In this document: one piece after another, positions 34,205-42,188 of the stretch | Numbering within the stretch: the stretch's first letter is position 1 | Layout of the letters: each line of letters opens with the position of its first letter | Source of the DNA: Methylobacterium sp. PvR107 | GTDB lineage: Bacteria > Pseudomonadota > Alphaproteobacteria > Rhizobiales > Beijerinckiaceae | DNA: 64,000 bases | Assembly (NCBI RefSeq): GCF_017833295.1 | Contig: NZ_JAFIBW010000001.1 | Coordinates: forward strand, 3,114,001 to 3,178,000 | Reading direction: 5' to 3' | Position numbers and translations under genes: made by a program | The notes under the pieces: model-generated | The model's input: only the letters and a program-made list of their open reading frames with translations | The model's database searches: none | What the model was told of the DNA's origin: nothing

Positions 34205-35760
34205 TGCTTCACGACGTTCCAGAAGAGCGGGATAGCGGAGGGGATCAGACCGGTGAGCGAGGTCCGGTAAGCCGCGGGCTGCGCGAACTGGCCGAACGGG
34301 ACGACGAGGCCCTCTCCGTAGACGATGGTCTGGATCTCCCCTGCGATGGCGCGCCGCTTGTCCAGATCAGGCTCGCGGGCGAAACGGTCGAACAAGCCAA
34401 CCATGCGCGGGTCGCACATGAACCCGGAACTCGCCGCGTCCTTGCAGTTGAAGTTGATCGCGGAGTTGGTCAGAGGCGAGCTGAGATCGAGCCCGAGCGC
34501 ATGGATGCCGAAGAGGCCCCAGCCGGCCTTCTTGGTGCGTTTGGCGAGCAGGGCTGCCCAATCCATCACCTGCAGGTCGACGGTGAAGCCGGCCTCCTTC
34601 AGTCGATCGGCCAAGATGGTCGAGGACACGCGCGCCGCCTCGAGATCGTTGGCCACCATCACGATCACCGGCTCGCCCTTGTAGGCGGTCTCCTTCAGAG
34701 CGGACCGTGCCGCCGCCAGCGAAGGGTCGTGCAAGAGATCTGTCCCGACATGCGTCTCGTAGGGCGAGCCGCAGATGAAGAAGGCGTCGCAGGTTTGCGA
34801 GAAGCGTGGGTCGAGGCCGAACCCGTCGAGGACCTCGCGCTGATCGACGAGCCGCAGCAGCACGCGCCGAATGGCCGGGTCGTCGAAGGGCTTGGACGCC
34901 GTGTTAATGCGATAGTGGCCCGTGAACCTGTGCGGGCCGGTGAAGTTCATCACTGCCAAGCCCTTTTTGGACTCCATCTGAGCGATCAGGTCGAAGGGCG
35001 CATACTGCATGTAGTCGATCTCGCCCACGCCGAGGGCGCCCGCCGCCGTCGCCCCGTCGGGGATGACGCGGATGTCGAGGGCGTCGACCTTCACGACCTT
35101 GCCGCCCGCCAAGAAGTCGGCCGGCTCGGGACGCGGCCGATAGTCGGTGTTCCGGCGCAGGAGCATGTGGTCGCCGGGGATGTGCGCGGCGCGGTCGTAG
35201 ATGAACGGACCGGATCCCACGACCTCAGAGAGCTGCGTCGTCGGGGGCGCCGCGGCGAGCCGCGCCGGCATGATAAACGGCGTGGGGCTCGATGTCGTGC
35301 CGAGTGTGTCGAGGACGAGGCCGTAGGGCTCTCGCAGCGTCAGCACGAAGGTCCGGTCGTCCACGGCGTCGAGGGCAGCCGTCACGTCCATGAGCCGGCC
35401 GCCCAACGCGCTGCGAGCCGCCCAGCGCCGCAGCGAGGCGACGCAGTCGGCGGCCCGGACCGGCGCGCCGTCGTGGAAGCGCAGCCCGTCGCGCAAGGTG
35501 AAGCGCCAGGTGAGCCGATCATCCGACACCGACCATGTGTCGACCATCTGCGGCCGGAACACGCCCGTCGCGTCCGGCGCGAACAGCGTCTCATATACCA
35601 TGAAGCCGAAGGTTCGCGTGATGTACGCCGTGGTGAAGTAGGGGTCGAGGGTGACGATCTCGGCTTCCAGCACCGCCTTCAGCGTCGTTTCCGCGCCCGC
35701 GGAGCCCGGCGCGAGCAGCGCCACGGCCGCGAATAGGCCGGACAACCAGGATCGTCTCAT
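34201..35760 (-). CDS. Family-5 extracellular solute-binding protein without adjacent permeases
   Basis: A 519-residue exported protein. The signal peptide is MRRSWLSGLFAAVALLAPGSAGA. The mature part has LEAEIVTLDPYFTTAYITRTFGFMVYETLFAPD and DRLTWRFTLRDGLRFHDGAPVRAADCVASLRRW, the family-5 pattern. The ATG at 35760 follows AGGGTGA. No ABC permease or ATPase lies next to it; the only partner is the overlapping GMC oxidoreductase. It may serve a transporter encoded elsewhere or one of the importers in this window. Confidence 0.88.
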   Translation of the reverse strand: MRRSWLSGLFAAVALLAPGSAGAETTLKAVLEAEIVTLDPYFTTAYITRTFGFMVYETLFAPDATGVFRPQMVDTWSVSDDRLTWRFTLRDGLRFHDGAPVRAADCVASLRRWAARSALGGRLMDVTAALDAVDDRTFVLTLREPYGLVLDTLGTTSSPTPFIMPARLAAAPPTTQLSEVVGSGPFIYDRAAHIPGDHMLLRRNTDYRPRPEPADFLAGGKVVKVDALDIRVIPDGATAAGALGVGEIDYMQYAPFDLIAQMESKKGLAVMNFTGPHRFTGHYRINTASKPFDDPAIRRVLLRLVDQREVLDGFGLDPRFSQTCDAFFICGSPYETHVGTDLLHDPSLAAARSALKETAYKGEPVIVMVANDLEAARVSSTILADRLKEAGFTVDLQVMDWAALLAKRTKKAGWGLFGIHALGLDLSSPLTNSAINFNCKDAASSGFMCDPRMVGLFDRFAREPDLDKRRAIAGEIQTIVYGEGLVVPFGQFAQPAAYRTSLTGLIPSAIPLFWNVVKQ

Positions 35761-36159
35761 TTCGCATTCACCCTTTGCCTGGGCCGCAGAGGCAAGCCGG
35801 ATACCAAGCCGATCGCGCGCGTCGGCTGGCGATCGCGGTCGAGCCGGCATGCGGGGATGCCCGGTATACGATCGGAGGGATCGTCATGGATGATGCCGTA
35901 TTCGCGCGTCTTCGAGGCGGTCACACGGTTCAGGGAACGAGCCGCTTCCACGAGCGCACGGGTTCTCACTGGCTCTGAGGTGACGGCGCTGTCGCTCACC
36001 TCGGACAGGTGCGATGCCCTCCGCCTCGACGCGCATGTCCCGATGCTGGCCAGGGCCGGCTGGCTGGTCTGGCGCTCGGCCCCTGGAATTGGGATCGGGC
36101 CGCGGATCTTCGGGTAGCCGTCCCGGCGGCTCTGCCTCCCAACCGAGCACACGCTCTGC
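35761..36159. other. Intergenic region without a clear gene
   Basis: About 400 bases between the divergent binding protein and the small frame that precedes the MetX-like gene. Open frames here have no family likeness. It probably contains promoters for both sides. Confidence 0.3.
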
Positions 36160-36378
36160 ATGATCGACGACGACGGCCCGACCAACATGCGCACGGCCTT
36201 GACCAACGGCCTTATGCGGCTCCTCATGTGGACCATGCCCTTTCACGCCGAGCATCGCCTCCACCCGTCGATCCTGTTCTACCGCCTGCCAGACGCCCGC
36301 GCGGCGTTGCGCCTCGGCATGCGCCAGCGAGACGACGCCCACTGGCATGTCGGATTCGTGCGGACGCTGCGCCCGTGA
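36160..36378 (+). CDS. Possible small protein translationally coupled to the MetX-like hydrolase
   Basis: A 72-codon frame (MIDDDGPTNMRTALTNGLMRLLMWTMPFHAEHRLHPSILFYRLPDARAALRL...). Its TGA overlaps the GTG start of the next gene as GTGA, the arrangement used for translational coupling throughout this window. No domain is recognised and no strong ribosome site precedes it. It could instead be the 3' end of a decayed gene, since the same frame upstream is open but interrupted by a TAG at 36115-36117. Confidence 0.3.
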   Translation: MIDDDGPTNMRTALTNGLMRLLMWTMPFHAEHRLHPSILFYRLPDARAALRLGMRQRDDAHWHVGFVRTLRP

Positions 36379-37409
36379 GCGGTTGGGCGACGGCCACCGG
36401 AACCTTCGAACTCGGCGACCTGACGCTACAGTCGGGCGCGGTGCTGCCGAGAGCGCAGCTGCGCTGGAAGACGCATGGGACGCTGTCGACCGCCCGGGAC
36501 AATGTCGTGCTCTATCCGACGAGCTATTCGGCCCAGCATACAGACTTGGAATGGCTAATCGGGCCCGATGGGGTGCTCGATCCGAGCTGTTGGTTCATCG
36601 TCATCCCGGACATGTTCGGCAACGGCCTGTCGTCGAGCCCGTCGAACACGCCGGACTGGCCCGGCCTCGTCACCGCCTGGGACAACGTCCACGCCCAGCG
36701 CCGCCTTCTCGCCGAGGTGTGGGGGATCGCGCGTCTGCACGCCGTCTATGGCTGGTCCATGGGGGCGCAGCAGGCCTACCACTGGGCGGCGCTGTTTCCC
36801 GAGCAGGTCGCCCGCGCGGTGATCAATTGCGGCAGCGCCCGGACCGCCACCCACAACCGCGTGTTCCTGAAGGGCCTCATGGCGGTGCTGGAGGCCGCGC
36901 CGGAACATCGCGGCGCCGGCCGCTTCTCGGCGGAGCCCGCCGCGGCGCTCCGGGCCTTCGGGCGCATCTACGCGGGCTGGGCGCTCAGCCAGGATTTCTA
37001 CCGGGCAGACCTACACCGCACCGCCCTGGGCGCCCCGGACCTCGACACCTTCCTGCGCACCGACTGGGAGGAGCGCTTCGGCCGCCGGCCGGCAGCCGAT
37101 CTGTACGCGCAGCTCCACACCTGGGATGCTGGCGACATCAGCCGCGACCCACGCTACGGCGGGGACCTCGCGCGGGCGCTGGGCGCGATCACGGCCCGGC
37201 TGCTGCTGCTGCCGGGTGAGACCGATCTCTACTTCCGCGTCGCCGACAACGCCGCCGAACTGCCGCACCTGCGCGATGCCGTTCTGCGGCCGATCCCGAG
37301 CCTCTGGGGCCACCGCGCCGGCAATCCCTCGACCAACCCAGCCGATGCGGCCTTTCTCCGCGACACCGTGCGGGCTTTCCTTGCCTCGGCGGGAGCGCGC
37401 GCGCCCTGA
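36375..37409 (+). CDS. Alpha/beta-fold hydrolase of the homoserine O-acetyltransferase (MetX)-like family
   Basis: A 344-residue protein starting with GTG. ELGDLTLQSGAVLPRAQLRWKTHGTLSTARDNVVLYPTSYSA is the family's opening. The nucleophile elbow is Ser128 in VYGWSMGAQQAYHWA; the acid is the Asp of LLPGETDLYF, and the His is in PSLWGHRAGNP. These MetX-like proteins are often misnamed homoserine acetyltransferases; without met genes nearby a hydrolase or transferase on another substrate is more likely. The stop lies directly against the truncated IS1182-type transposase, so the last few residues could be affected by that insertion. Confidence 0.85.
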   Translation: MSGWATATGTFELGDLTLQSGAVLPRAQLRWKTHGTLSTARDNVVLYPTSYSAQHTDLEWLIGPDGVLDPSCWFIVIPDMFGNGLSSSPSNTPDWPGLVTAWDNVHAQRRLLAEVWGIARLHAVYGWSMGAQQAYHWAALFPEQVARAVINCGSARTATHNRVFLKGLMAVLEAAPEHRGAGRFSAEPAAALRAFGRIYAGWALSQDFYRADLHRTALGAPDLDTFLRTDWEERFGRRPAADLYAQLHTWDAGDISRDPRYGGDLARALGAITARLLLLPGETDLYFRVADNAAELPHLRDAVLRPIPSLWGHRAGNPSTNPADAAFLRDTVRAFLASAGARAP

Positions 37410-37410
37410 A

Positions 37411-38182
37411 AGCCCGGCCTGTCCGCCAGCGCGGGGAGAGCCGTCTCGAGCGTCGCCTTCATCTGCTCCTCTAAACCGGCAGGCCGCTCCATCTCCTGAC
37501 CGAGGCGGGCGATCTTCTCCTTCAGCCGCTCGACCTTGGCCGCCAGTTCCGGCGTGGGATCCTGCCGACCAGCCGTGTCGAGCTGCGAGCGGTAACGCGA
37601 CACGCTCTCCTCGATCTGTTGGCGGCGCCGGTCGAGCTTGCCATGCGTGAAGTTGCGCTCGCGATTGTCGACCGCCTTAGACTTCGAGCCGTCGATCGCG
37701 ACGCACGTCCCCGTCAGAAGGCCCATCGCGCGGCACAAGGCGCCGAAGCGGGCACAGACGCGACCGATGGCCAGCCCGTTCTGCCGACGGAACTCGGCAA
37801 TGGTCTTATGATCGGGTGACAGCTGGCCGGTCAGCCACATGACCTCGACATTGCGGCCCGCCTCGCGCTCCAACCGTCGGCTCGACGGGACCCGGTTGAG
37901 ATAGCCGTAGACGTAGAGCTTCAGGAGAGCGGCCGGATGGTAGCCCGGTCGCCCCGTGCGTGCTGCATCGCCCCCCCCCCCCGCAAAGCCGAGCGCGCCG
38001 CGTTCCAGGGCATCCACGAAGGCATCGACGACGCGGACAGGGTTGTCCTCGGCGATTTAATCTTTCAGGCAAGGCGGAAATAGCGTCGTCTGATCGCGCT
38101 CGGCACCGACCACGCACCGTCCCATGCCATCCTCCGGGCGAGCAGGACAAAGCTACCACCATCGAGGTTTTGACACAGCCAG
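37411..38182 (-). pseudogene. IS1182-family transposase remnant, truncated with stop codon and poly-C tract
   Basis: The reverse strand encodes QTTLFPPCLKD, then an in-frame TAA, then IAEDNPVRVVDAFVDALERGALGFAG, a run of G residues that breaks the frame, and ARTGRPGYHPAALLKLYVYGYLNRVPSSRRLEREAGRNVEVMWLTG through AIDGSKSKAVDNRERNFTHG. The coding likeness ends near 37.42 kb, so the C-terminal half with the second Asp and the Glu is gone. The GGCTGTGTCAAAAC end near 38.17 kb matches the terminal repeat of the element at 16.1 kb. It is a relative of that element but not an identical copy. Confidence 0.8.
37971..37982. repeat. Run of 12 C residues in the transposase remnant
   Basis: Twelve consecutive C bases on the plus strand replace what should be codons between GALGFAG and the TGRPGY segment. 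Such tracts slip in replication and also in sequencing. Here it adds to the loss of the frame. Confidence 0.7.
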
Positions 38183-38486
38183 GGCCGATAGCGGAACAGC
38201 CGCTTCGGAGCCTGCTTGCTGGAAAAGCGGACGGCCTTCTACCGACCTGCCTCGGGTATCCTGAACGTCACTCTGACTTCCAGTCATCGCACTTCGATCC
38301 CTGCCGGATCGCGCCTGATCCCCGGCGGCCGACGGCGAACGGGCGCTTCAAGTGCAGTCCCGTCACACTCCCGGAATTTCACCGCTTTCTCGAATTCACA
38401 ACCTTGGCAATAACCGTCCGTCAGCCTTAAGTTGAGAAAGAACCTGCTTACTGCGTTCGGAACGCGCGAGCGACTGGGTGACCAGA
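38183..38486. other. Intergenic region upstream of the cytochrome b gene
   Basis: About 300 bases. It contains GGAAAAGCGGACGG near 38220, similar to the second block of the dispersed repeats at 16.1 and 20.4 kb, and should carry the promoter of the cytochrome b operon. No gene was seen. Confidence 0.35.
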
Positions 38487-40253
38487 ATGTCTGACACACT
38501 CGCGCCGCATCCGCCAGCCGAGACAGCGCCCGGTCGGGAACGGCAAGTAAGCTTGGCAACGCTCGCCGACCGGCATCCACGATCAGACACGGGCACGATC
38601 GTGATCCATTGGATCGTCGCCGTCGCGATGATCGCGAGCCTGATCACGGGCCTTCGGATCTCGGCCGACGCGCCGGTGGCGCGGACCGCCAAGTTCCTAG
38701 CGCCGCTGCTGCCTCAGGGCGAGGTCTGGACGGTCCACTTTGTCGCCGGCCTCAGCCTGTTCTTCGGCATCACCGCCTATCTCGTCTACCTCGTTCGTGG
38801 CCGCTTGGCGGAGCGCAACGGCCTGTCCCGTTTACGCGCGATCTTCGTCAGCGGCCGCACGAAAGCCGCCCGGAAGGCCCGCTGGGGCGGCATCAACGTC
38901 GCCCTGCACTGGGCGGTCTACGCCATCACCCTCATCCTCACGGGCACCGGCATAGTGCTGTATCTCGGCTACGGCGGATGGGTCGTGTGGCTGCACGCCA
39001 CCTGTGCCCTGGTGGCACTAGGCTACATCGCGGTCCATACCCTCGCGCATTTCATGTACGGGGGCGTCTGGCAGCTCCTCAGGCTGTTCCGTCCCGCGCC
39101 CCTAGCGGACGCGGCGGTTCGCCGGAGCCAGCCGCTGCTCGCGGCCGCTGCCCTCGCCATCCCGGTGGTGGGCGGCCTGGCCTGGGCGGATTTCGCCGGC
39201 CGTTCGACCCTCGTGGTGGACCGGGTGCCGGCCGGGCCCGACCTCGGCAAGCTGCTCGACGATCCGGTCTGGAAGACCGCCCGCCCCGTCTCGGTCCGAA
39301 CGATGCAGGGTGCAAATTTCGGCGGCACCGGCGAGACCACGGTCGAGATCCGCGCCGTGCGGGACGACAAGACCGTCTATTTTGCCTTCCGCTGGTGGGA
39401 CCCGTCGCGCTCCCTGAAGCGTGTGCCGATGATCAAGCGCGAGGACGGCTGGCACCTCCTCGACTCGAACGCCGCGAAGGCCGACGTCACCGCCTATTAC
39501 GAGGATAAGCTCGCGGTTATCTTCTCGCGTTCCGACGCCTTCGGCTCCGGCGGTTCGACGCATCTGGGTGCCAGGCCGCTGCCCGACGCGCCGGCCCCCT
39601 TGAACGGCCGCGGCTACCACTACACCACCGACGGTAGCTACATCGATATGTGGCAGTGGAAATCGGGACGGGGCGGCATGCTCGGCGTGGTCGAGGACAT
39701 GCATATTGGGCCGCCGACCGATCCGACCCCAGCGGAGCGCGCAATCAAGGGGCGCTATCAGGCGGGCTACTGGGGCGATCCGGGCACCAGCGCCTACCGC
39801 TACAATTTCCGCTTCGAGGGGCCGGGCGGCTATACCGGCGCGGTCGAGCCTTTGCGGCTCCCCAAGGACTGGCGCGCCACCAAGGCCAAGCTCGGCACAG
39901 TGGATCTCGATCCCGATGCCAGCGCCTCGGAGGGCGCGGCTTGGTGGATGGTCGAGGCATCCGAAACGGTGCCGTACGCGAAGGATGTCGACGCGGAGAT
40001 CCCGGTGGGCACCGTCATGCCCGGCGTGCTGCTGACGGAGGGCTACACCGGCGACCGGGCGGGCATTACGGCGGCGGCCCACTGGGCCGACGACCACTGG
40101 ACCCTGGTCGCCTCGCGCAAGGTCGCAAGCGGCAGCAAGTACGACGTGGACTTCCTGCCCGGCAACGTCTTCTACCTGTACGTCTCGGCCTTCGACCACA
40201 CGCAGACGCGCCACACCCGGCACATGCGGCCGGTCGAAGTCCTGTTGCGCTGA
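38487..40253 (+). CDS. Cytochrome b561-type membrane domain fused to an ethylbenzene-dehydrogenase-type heme-binding domain
   Basis: A 588-residue protein. Residues about 25-215 form a four-helix membrane cytochrome b with histidines in IVIHWIVAVAMIASLITGLRI, VHFVAGLSLFFGI, VALHWAVYAITLIL and WLHATCALVALGYIAVHTLAHF. A fifth hydrophobic segment near 225-245 leads into a large domain. The rest (LDDPVWKTARPVSVRTMQ, VEIRAVRDDKTVYFAFRWWDPS, YHYTTDGSYIDMWQWKSGRGG) resembles the gamma heme subunit of ethylbenzene/DMSO-type dehydrogenases, likely outside the membrane. It may pass electrons between a periplasmic donor and quinone. The ATG at 38487 is preferred; a GTG at 38478 is also open. It is followed by a ferredoxin-reductase gene after 15 bases. 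Confidence 0.85.
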   Translation: MSDTLAPHPPAETAPGRERQVSLATLADRHPRSDTGTIVIHWIVAVAMIASLITGLRISADAPVARTAKFLAPLLPQGEVWTVHFVAGLSLFFGITAYLVYLVRGRLAERNGLSRLRAIFVSGRTKAARKARWGGINVALHWAVYAITLILTGTGIVLYLGYGGWVVWLHATCALVALGYIAVHTLAHFMYGGVWQLLRLFRPAPLADAAVRRSQPLLAAAALAIPVVGGLAWADFAGRSTLVVDRVPAGPDLGKLLDDPVWKTARPVSVRTMQGANFGGTGETTVEIRAVRDDKTVYFAFRWWDPSRSLKRVPMIKREDGWHLLDSNAAKADVTAYYEDKLAVIFSRSDAFGSGGSTHLGARPLPDAPAPLNGRGYHYTTDGSYIDMWQWKSGRGGMLGVVEDMHIGPPTDPTPAERAIKGRYQAGYWGDPGTSAYRYNFRFEGPGGYTGAVEPLRLPKDWRATKAKLGTVDLDPDASASEGAAWWMVEASETVPYAKDVDAEIPVGTVMPGVLLTEGYTGDRAGITAAAHWADDHWTLVASRKVASGSKYDVDFLPGNVFYLYVSAFDHTQTRHTRHMRPVEVLLR

Positions 40254-40268
40254 CGCGGATTGGCGACG

Positions 40269-41306
40269 ATGGCTGGACAGGTCGCCCTCGTCATTAACGG
40301 TCGCCGCGTGACGGCGAGCGCCGGGCAGACGCTGCTCGATGCCGGTCTCGCCGGCGGTCGCGCGATCCCGCACGATTGCGCCACAGGGCAGTGCGACACA
40401 TGCCGTGTGCGGGTCTATTCGGGCACCGTCGACGATGGGGGCACGCGGGTCGGCGACACGGTGCTCGCCTGCCGGGCGCGACTTACGACCGAGACGGTCA
40501 TCGAATTCGACGAGGTGCCCGATGTCGTCCGGCGCAGCGGGACGGTCGAGAGCGTGGTCGCCCTGACCCCCGAAATCGTCGAGGTCACGGTGACGCTGCG
40601 CAAGCGGCTTGCCTATCTGCCGGGGCAATACGTCCGCGTCACCTTCCCAGGCTGCCCGCCACGGGACTACAGCCCAACCCTGCGCACAGACGGATCGGGT
40701 GAGCTGAACGAGCTGATCTTCTCGATCCGCCAGCTTGACGGTGGCGCGGTCTCGTCACAGCTCGGGAAGCAGATCAGTCCCGGATCCGCCGTCAAGGTCG
40801 AGGGTCCGTTCGGCCACGCCTTCCACCGGCTCGGACGGGGGCGCCTCGTCGTGGTATCGGCCGGGGTGGGCTTCGCGCCGGCCTGGGCGGTGGCGCGGGC
40901 GAGCCGCCTGCGTGAGCCGGAGCGCGACATAGTGGTCGTGGCAGGAGCGCGTCATGCGCACAACCTCTACATGCGTCCAGCCCTGCAATGGCTGCGCGAA
41001 CGGGGGGCTGCGACGACCCTGACCTGCAGCGGCGCGAACCCGCCTGACGACGCACGCCCCGGTCGGCCGACGCTGCATCTCCCGATGCTCACCGCGGATG
41101 ACACGGTCGTCACCGCTGGAGGGCCTGAGTTGGTCGCGGCAGTGCAATTCCTGGCCGCGGCGGCAGGGGCAACCTGCTACGCGGACCCTTTCTATGCCGC
41201 CGAGCGGACCGGCACGACGAAGCACCCGGCGGAACTGAATTTCATCCAGCGCCTCCTCCAGCGGGTTACGCGTCATCAGACAACCAAAACCGAGCCTGTG
41301 GTCTAA
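40269..41306 (+). CDS. 2Fe-2S ferredoxin / FAD-NAD(P)H reductase fusion
   Basis: A 345-residue soluble flavoprotein. Residues 1-90 are a plant-type ferredoxin: the cysteines in HDCATGQCDTCRVRVYSG and the later VLACRARL bind one 2Fe-2S cluster. Residues about 95-200 bind FAD (YLPGQYVRVTFPG, RDYSPTLR), and residues about 205-320 bind the nicotinamide nucleotide (LVVVSAGVGFAPAWAVARA). The layout is that of oxygenase reductase components (CDP-6-deoxyglucose or toluene monooxygenase reductase type). No oxygenase is nearby; its partner is probably the cytochrome b protein encoded just upstream, taking electrons from NAD(P)H. Confidence 0.88.
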   Translation: MAGQVALVINGRRVTASAGQTLLDAGLAGGRAIPHDCATGQCDTCRVRVYSGTVDDGGTRVGDTVLACRARLTTETVIEFDEVPDVVRRSGTVESVVALTPEIVEVTVTLRKRLAYLPGQYVRVTFPGCPPRDYSPTLRTDGSGELNELIFSIRQLDGGAVSSQLGKQISPGSAVKVEGPFGHAFHRLGRGRLVVVSAGVGFAPAWAVARASRLREPERDIVVVAGARHAHNLYMRPALQWLRERGAATTLTCSGANPPDDARPGRPTLHLPMLTADDTVVTAGGPELVAAVQFLAAAAGATCYADPFYAAERTGTTKHPAELNFIQRLLQRVTRHQTTKTEPVV

Positions 41307-41316
41307 AGGATCATCA

Positions 41317-41329
41317 ACCAAAGATTGGT
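41317..41329. promoter_or_regulatory. Small inverted repeat upstream of the binding protein/GGDEF-EAL pair
   Basis: ACCAA-AGA-TTGGT is a 5-3-5 inverted repeat in the 75-base gap before the binding-protein gene. It may be an operator; the evidence is symmetry and position only. Confidence 0.25.
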
Positions 41330-41381
41330 ATCCACGTATTCGGTGACACCAATTTAACCACTCAGATAGCAGGTTGCGGCC

Positions 41382-42188
41382 ATGGCACCTGCGTTCGTCA
41401 GTCTCCGCAAGCTTCCCGTGGCAGCCTTGGCCTTCTTGGCGCTGTCATTCGGTGCGTGGGCAGAAGACCTCGCCATCGTCGGCACAGGCGATGGAATCGA
41501 GATGCTGCAGGCAATCGCGACGGCCTACAATGCGGGCGGCGCGGTGCGGGTGACAGTCCCGCCGAGTATCGGGTCGGGCGGCGCGGTCGCGGCGGTCGGC
41601 GGCGAGCGGCAGAAGCTCGGCCGAGTGGCTCGCCCTCTCACTGAGGCGGAGAAGGGGCAAGGCCTCGTCGAGGTGCCGTTGACACGTATTCCCTCCGCGT
41701 TCTTCGTACACGGCGGCGTCGGCGTGACAGGCCTGACGAGCGCGCAGGTAGCAGCGATCTTCGCCGGGACGACCGACAATTGGAGTGCTGTCGGCGGCCC
41801 TGACCTCAAGATCCGTGTCGTCCGGCGCGAGGACACGGACAGCACTTTGGCGGTCCTTCGGTCAAGCATGGGAGGCTGGCGGGATCTCGTCCTGACGAGC
41901 CGCTCGAAAACCGCGACCACGACCCAGGACGCCATCGAGACCGTGCGCCAGACCCCCGGCGCGATCGGCTTTGGCCCGTTTTCGCCCGCGCTGGCGGGAG
42001 ACCTCACCGTACTCGCGATCGACGGCAACACGCCGCGCGATCCTGCCTACCCCAGCGCGGTGACCCTGGCGCTGATCTACAAGGCCGCCACGCGCGACGC
42101 CGCGGCGGCCGATTTCCTCGCCTTCGCGACCTCCGACCACGCGAAGCGCCTGCTGGAGGAGCGGGGCGGCGCTCCGCTCAAGCCGTGA
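41382..42188 (+). CDS. PstS-like periplasmic substrate-binding protein
   Basis: A 268-residue exported protein. The signal peptide is about residues 1-27 (KLPVAALAFLALSFGAWA). The mature part resembles phosphate-type binding proteins: IVGTGDGIEMLQAIATAYNAGG, PPSIGSGGAVAAVGGERQKLGRVARPLTEAEK, TSAQVAAIFAGTTDNWSAVGGPDLKIRVVRREDTDSTLAVLRSS, and QTPGAIGFGPF. No ABC permease follows; instead its TGA overlaps the GTG start of a GGDEF/EAL protein. So the protein probably reports a bound anion to that membrane enzyme rather than feeding a transporter. Confidence 0.85.
   Translation: MAPAFVSLRKLPVAALAFLALSFGAWAEDLAIVGTGDGIEMLQAIATAYNAGGAVRVTVPPSIGSGGAVAAVGGERQKLGRVARPLTEAEKGQGLVEVPLTRIPSAFFVHGGVGVTGLTSAQVAAIFAGTTDNWSAVGGPDLKIRVVRREDTDSTLAVLRSSMGGWRDLVLTSRSKTATTTQDAIETVRQTPGAIGFGPFSPALAGDLTVLAIDGNTPRDPAYPSAVTLALIYKAATRDAAAADFLAFATSDHAKRLLEERGGAPLKP

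Noticed and set aside
36375..37409. Homoserine O-acetyltransferase (metX) as the function
   Set aside because: The fold and triad fit, but no methionine genes are nearby and many relatives with this likeness are not MetX. Left as MetX-like hydrolase.
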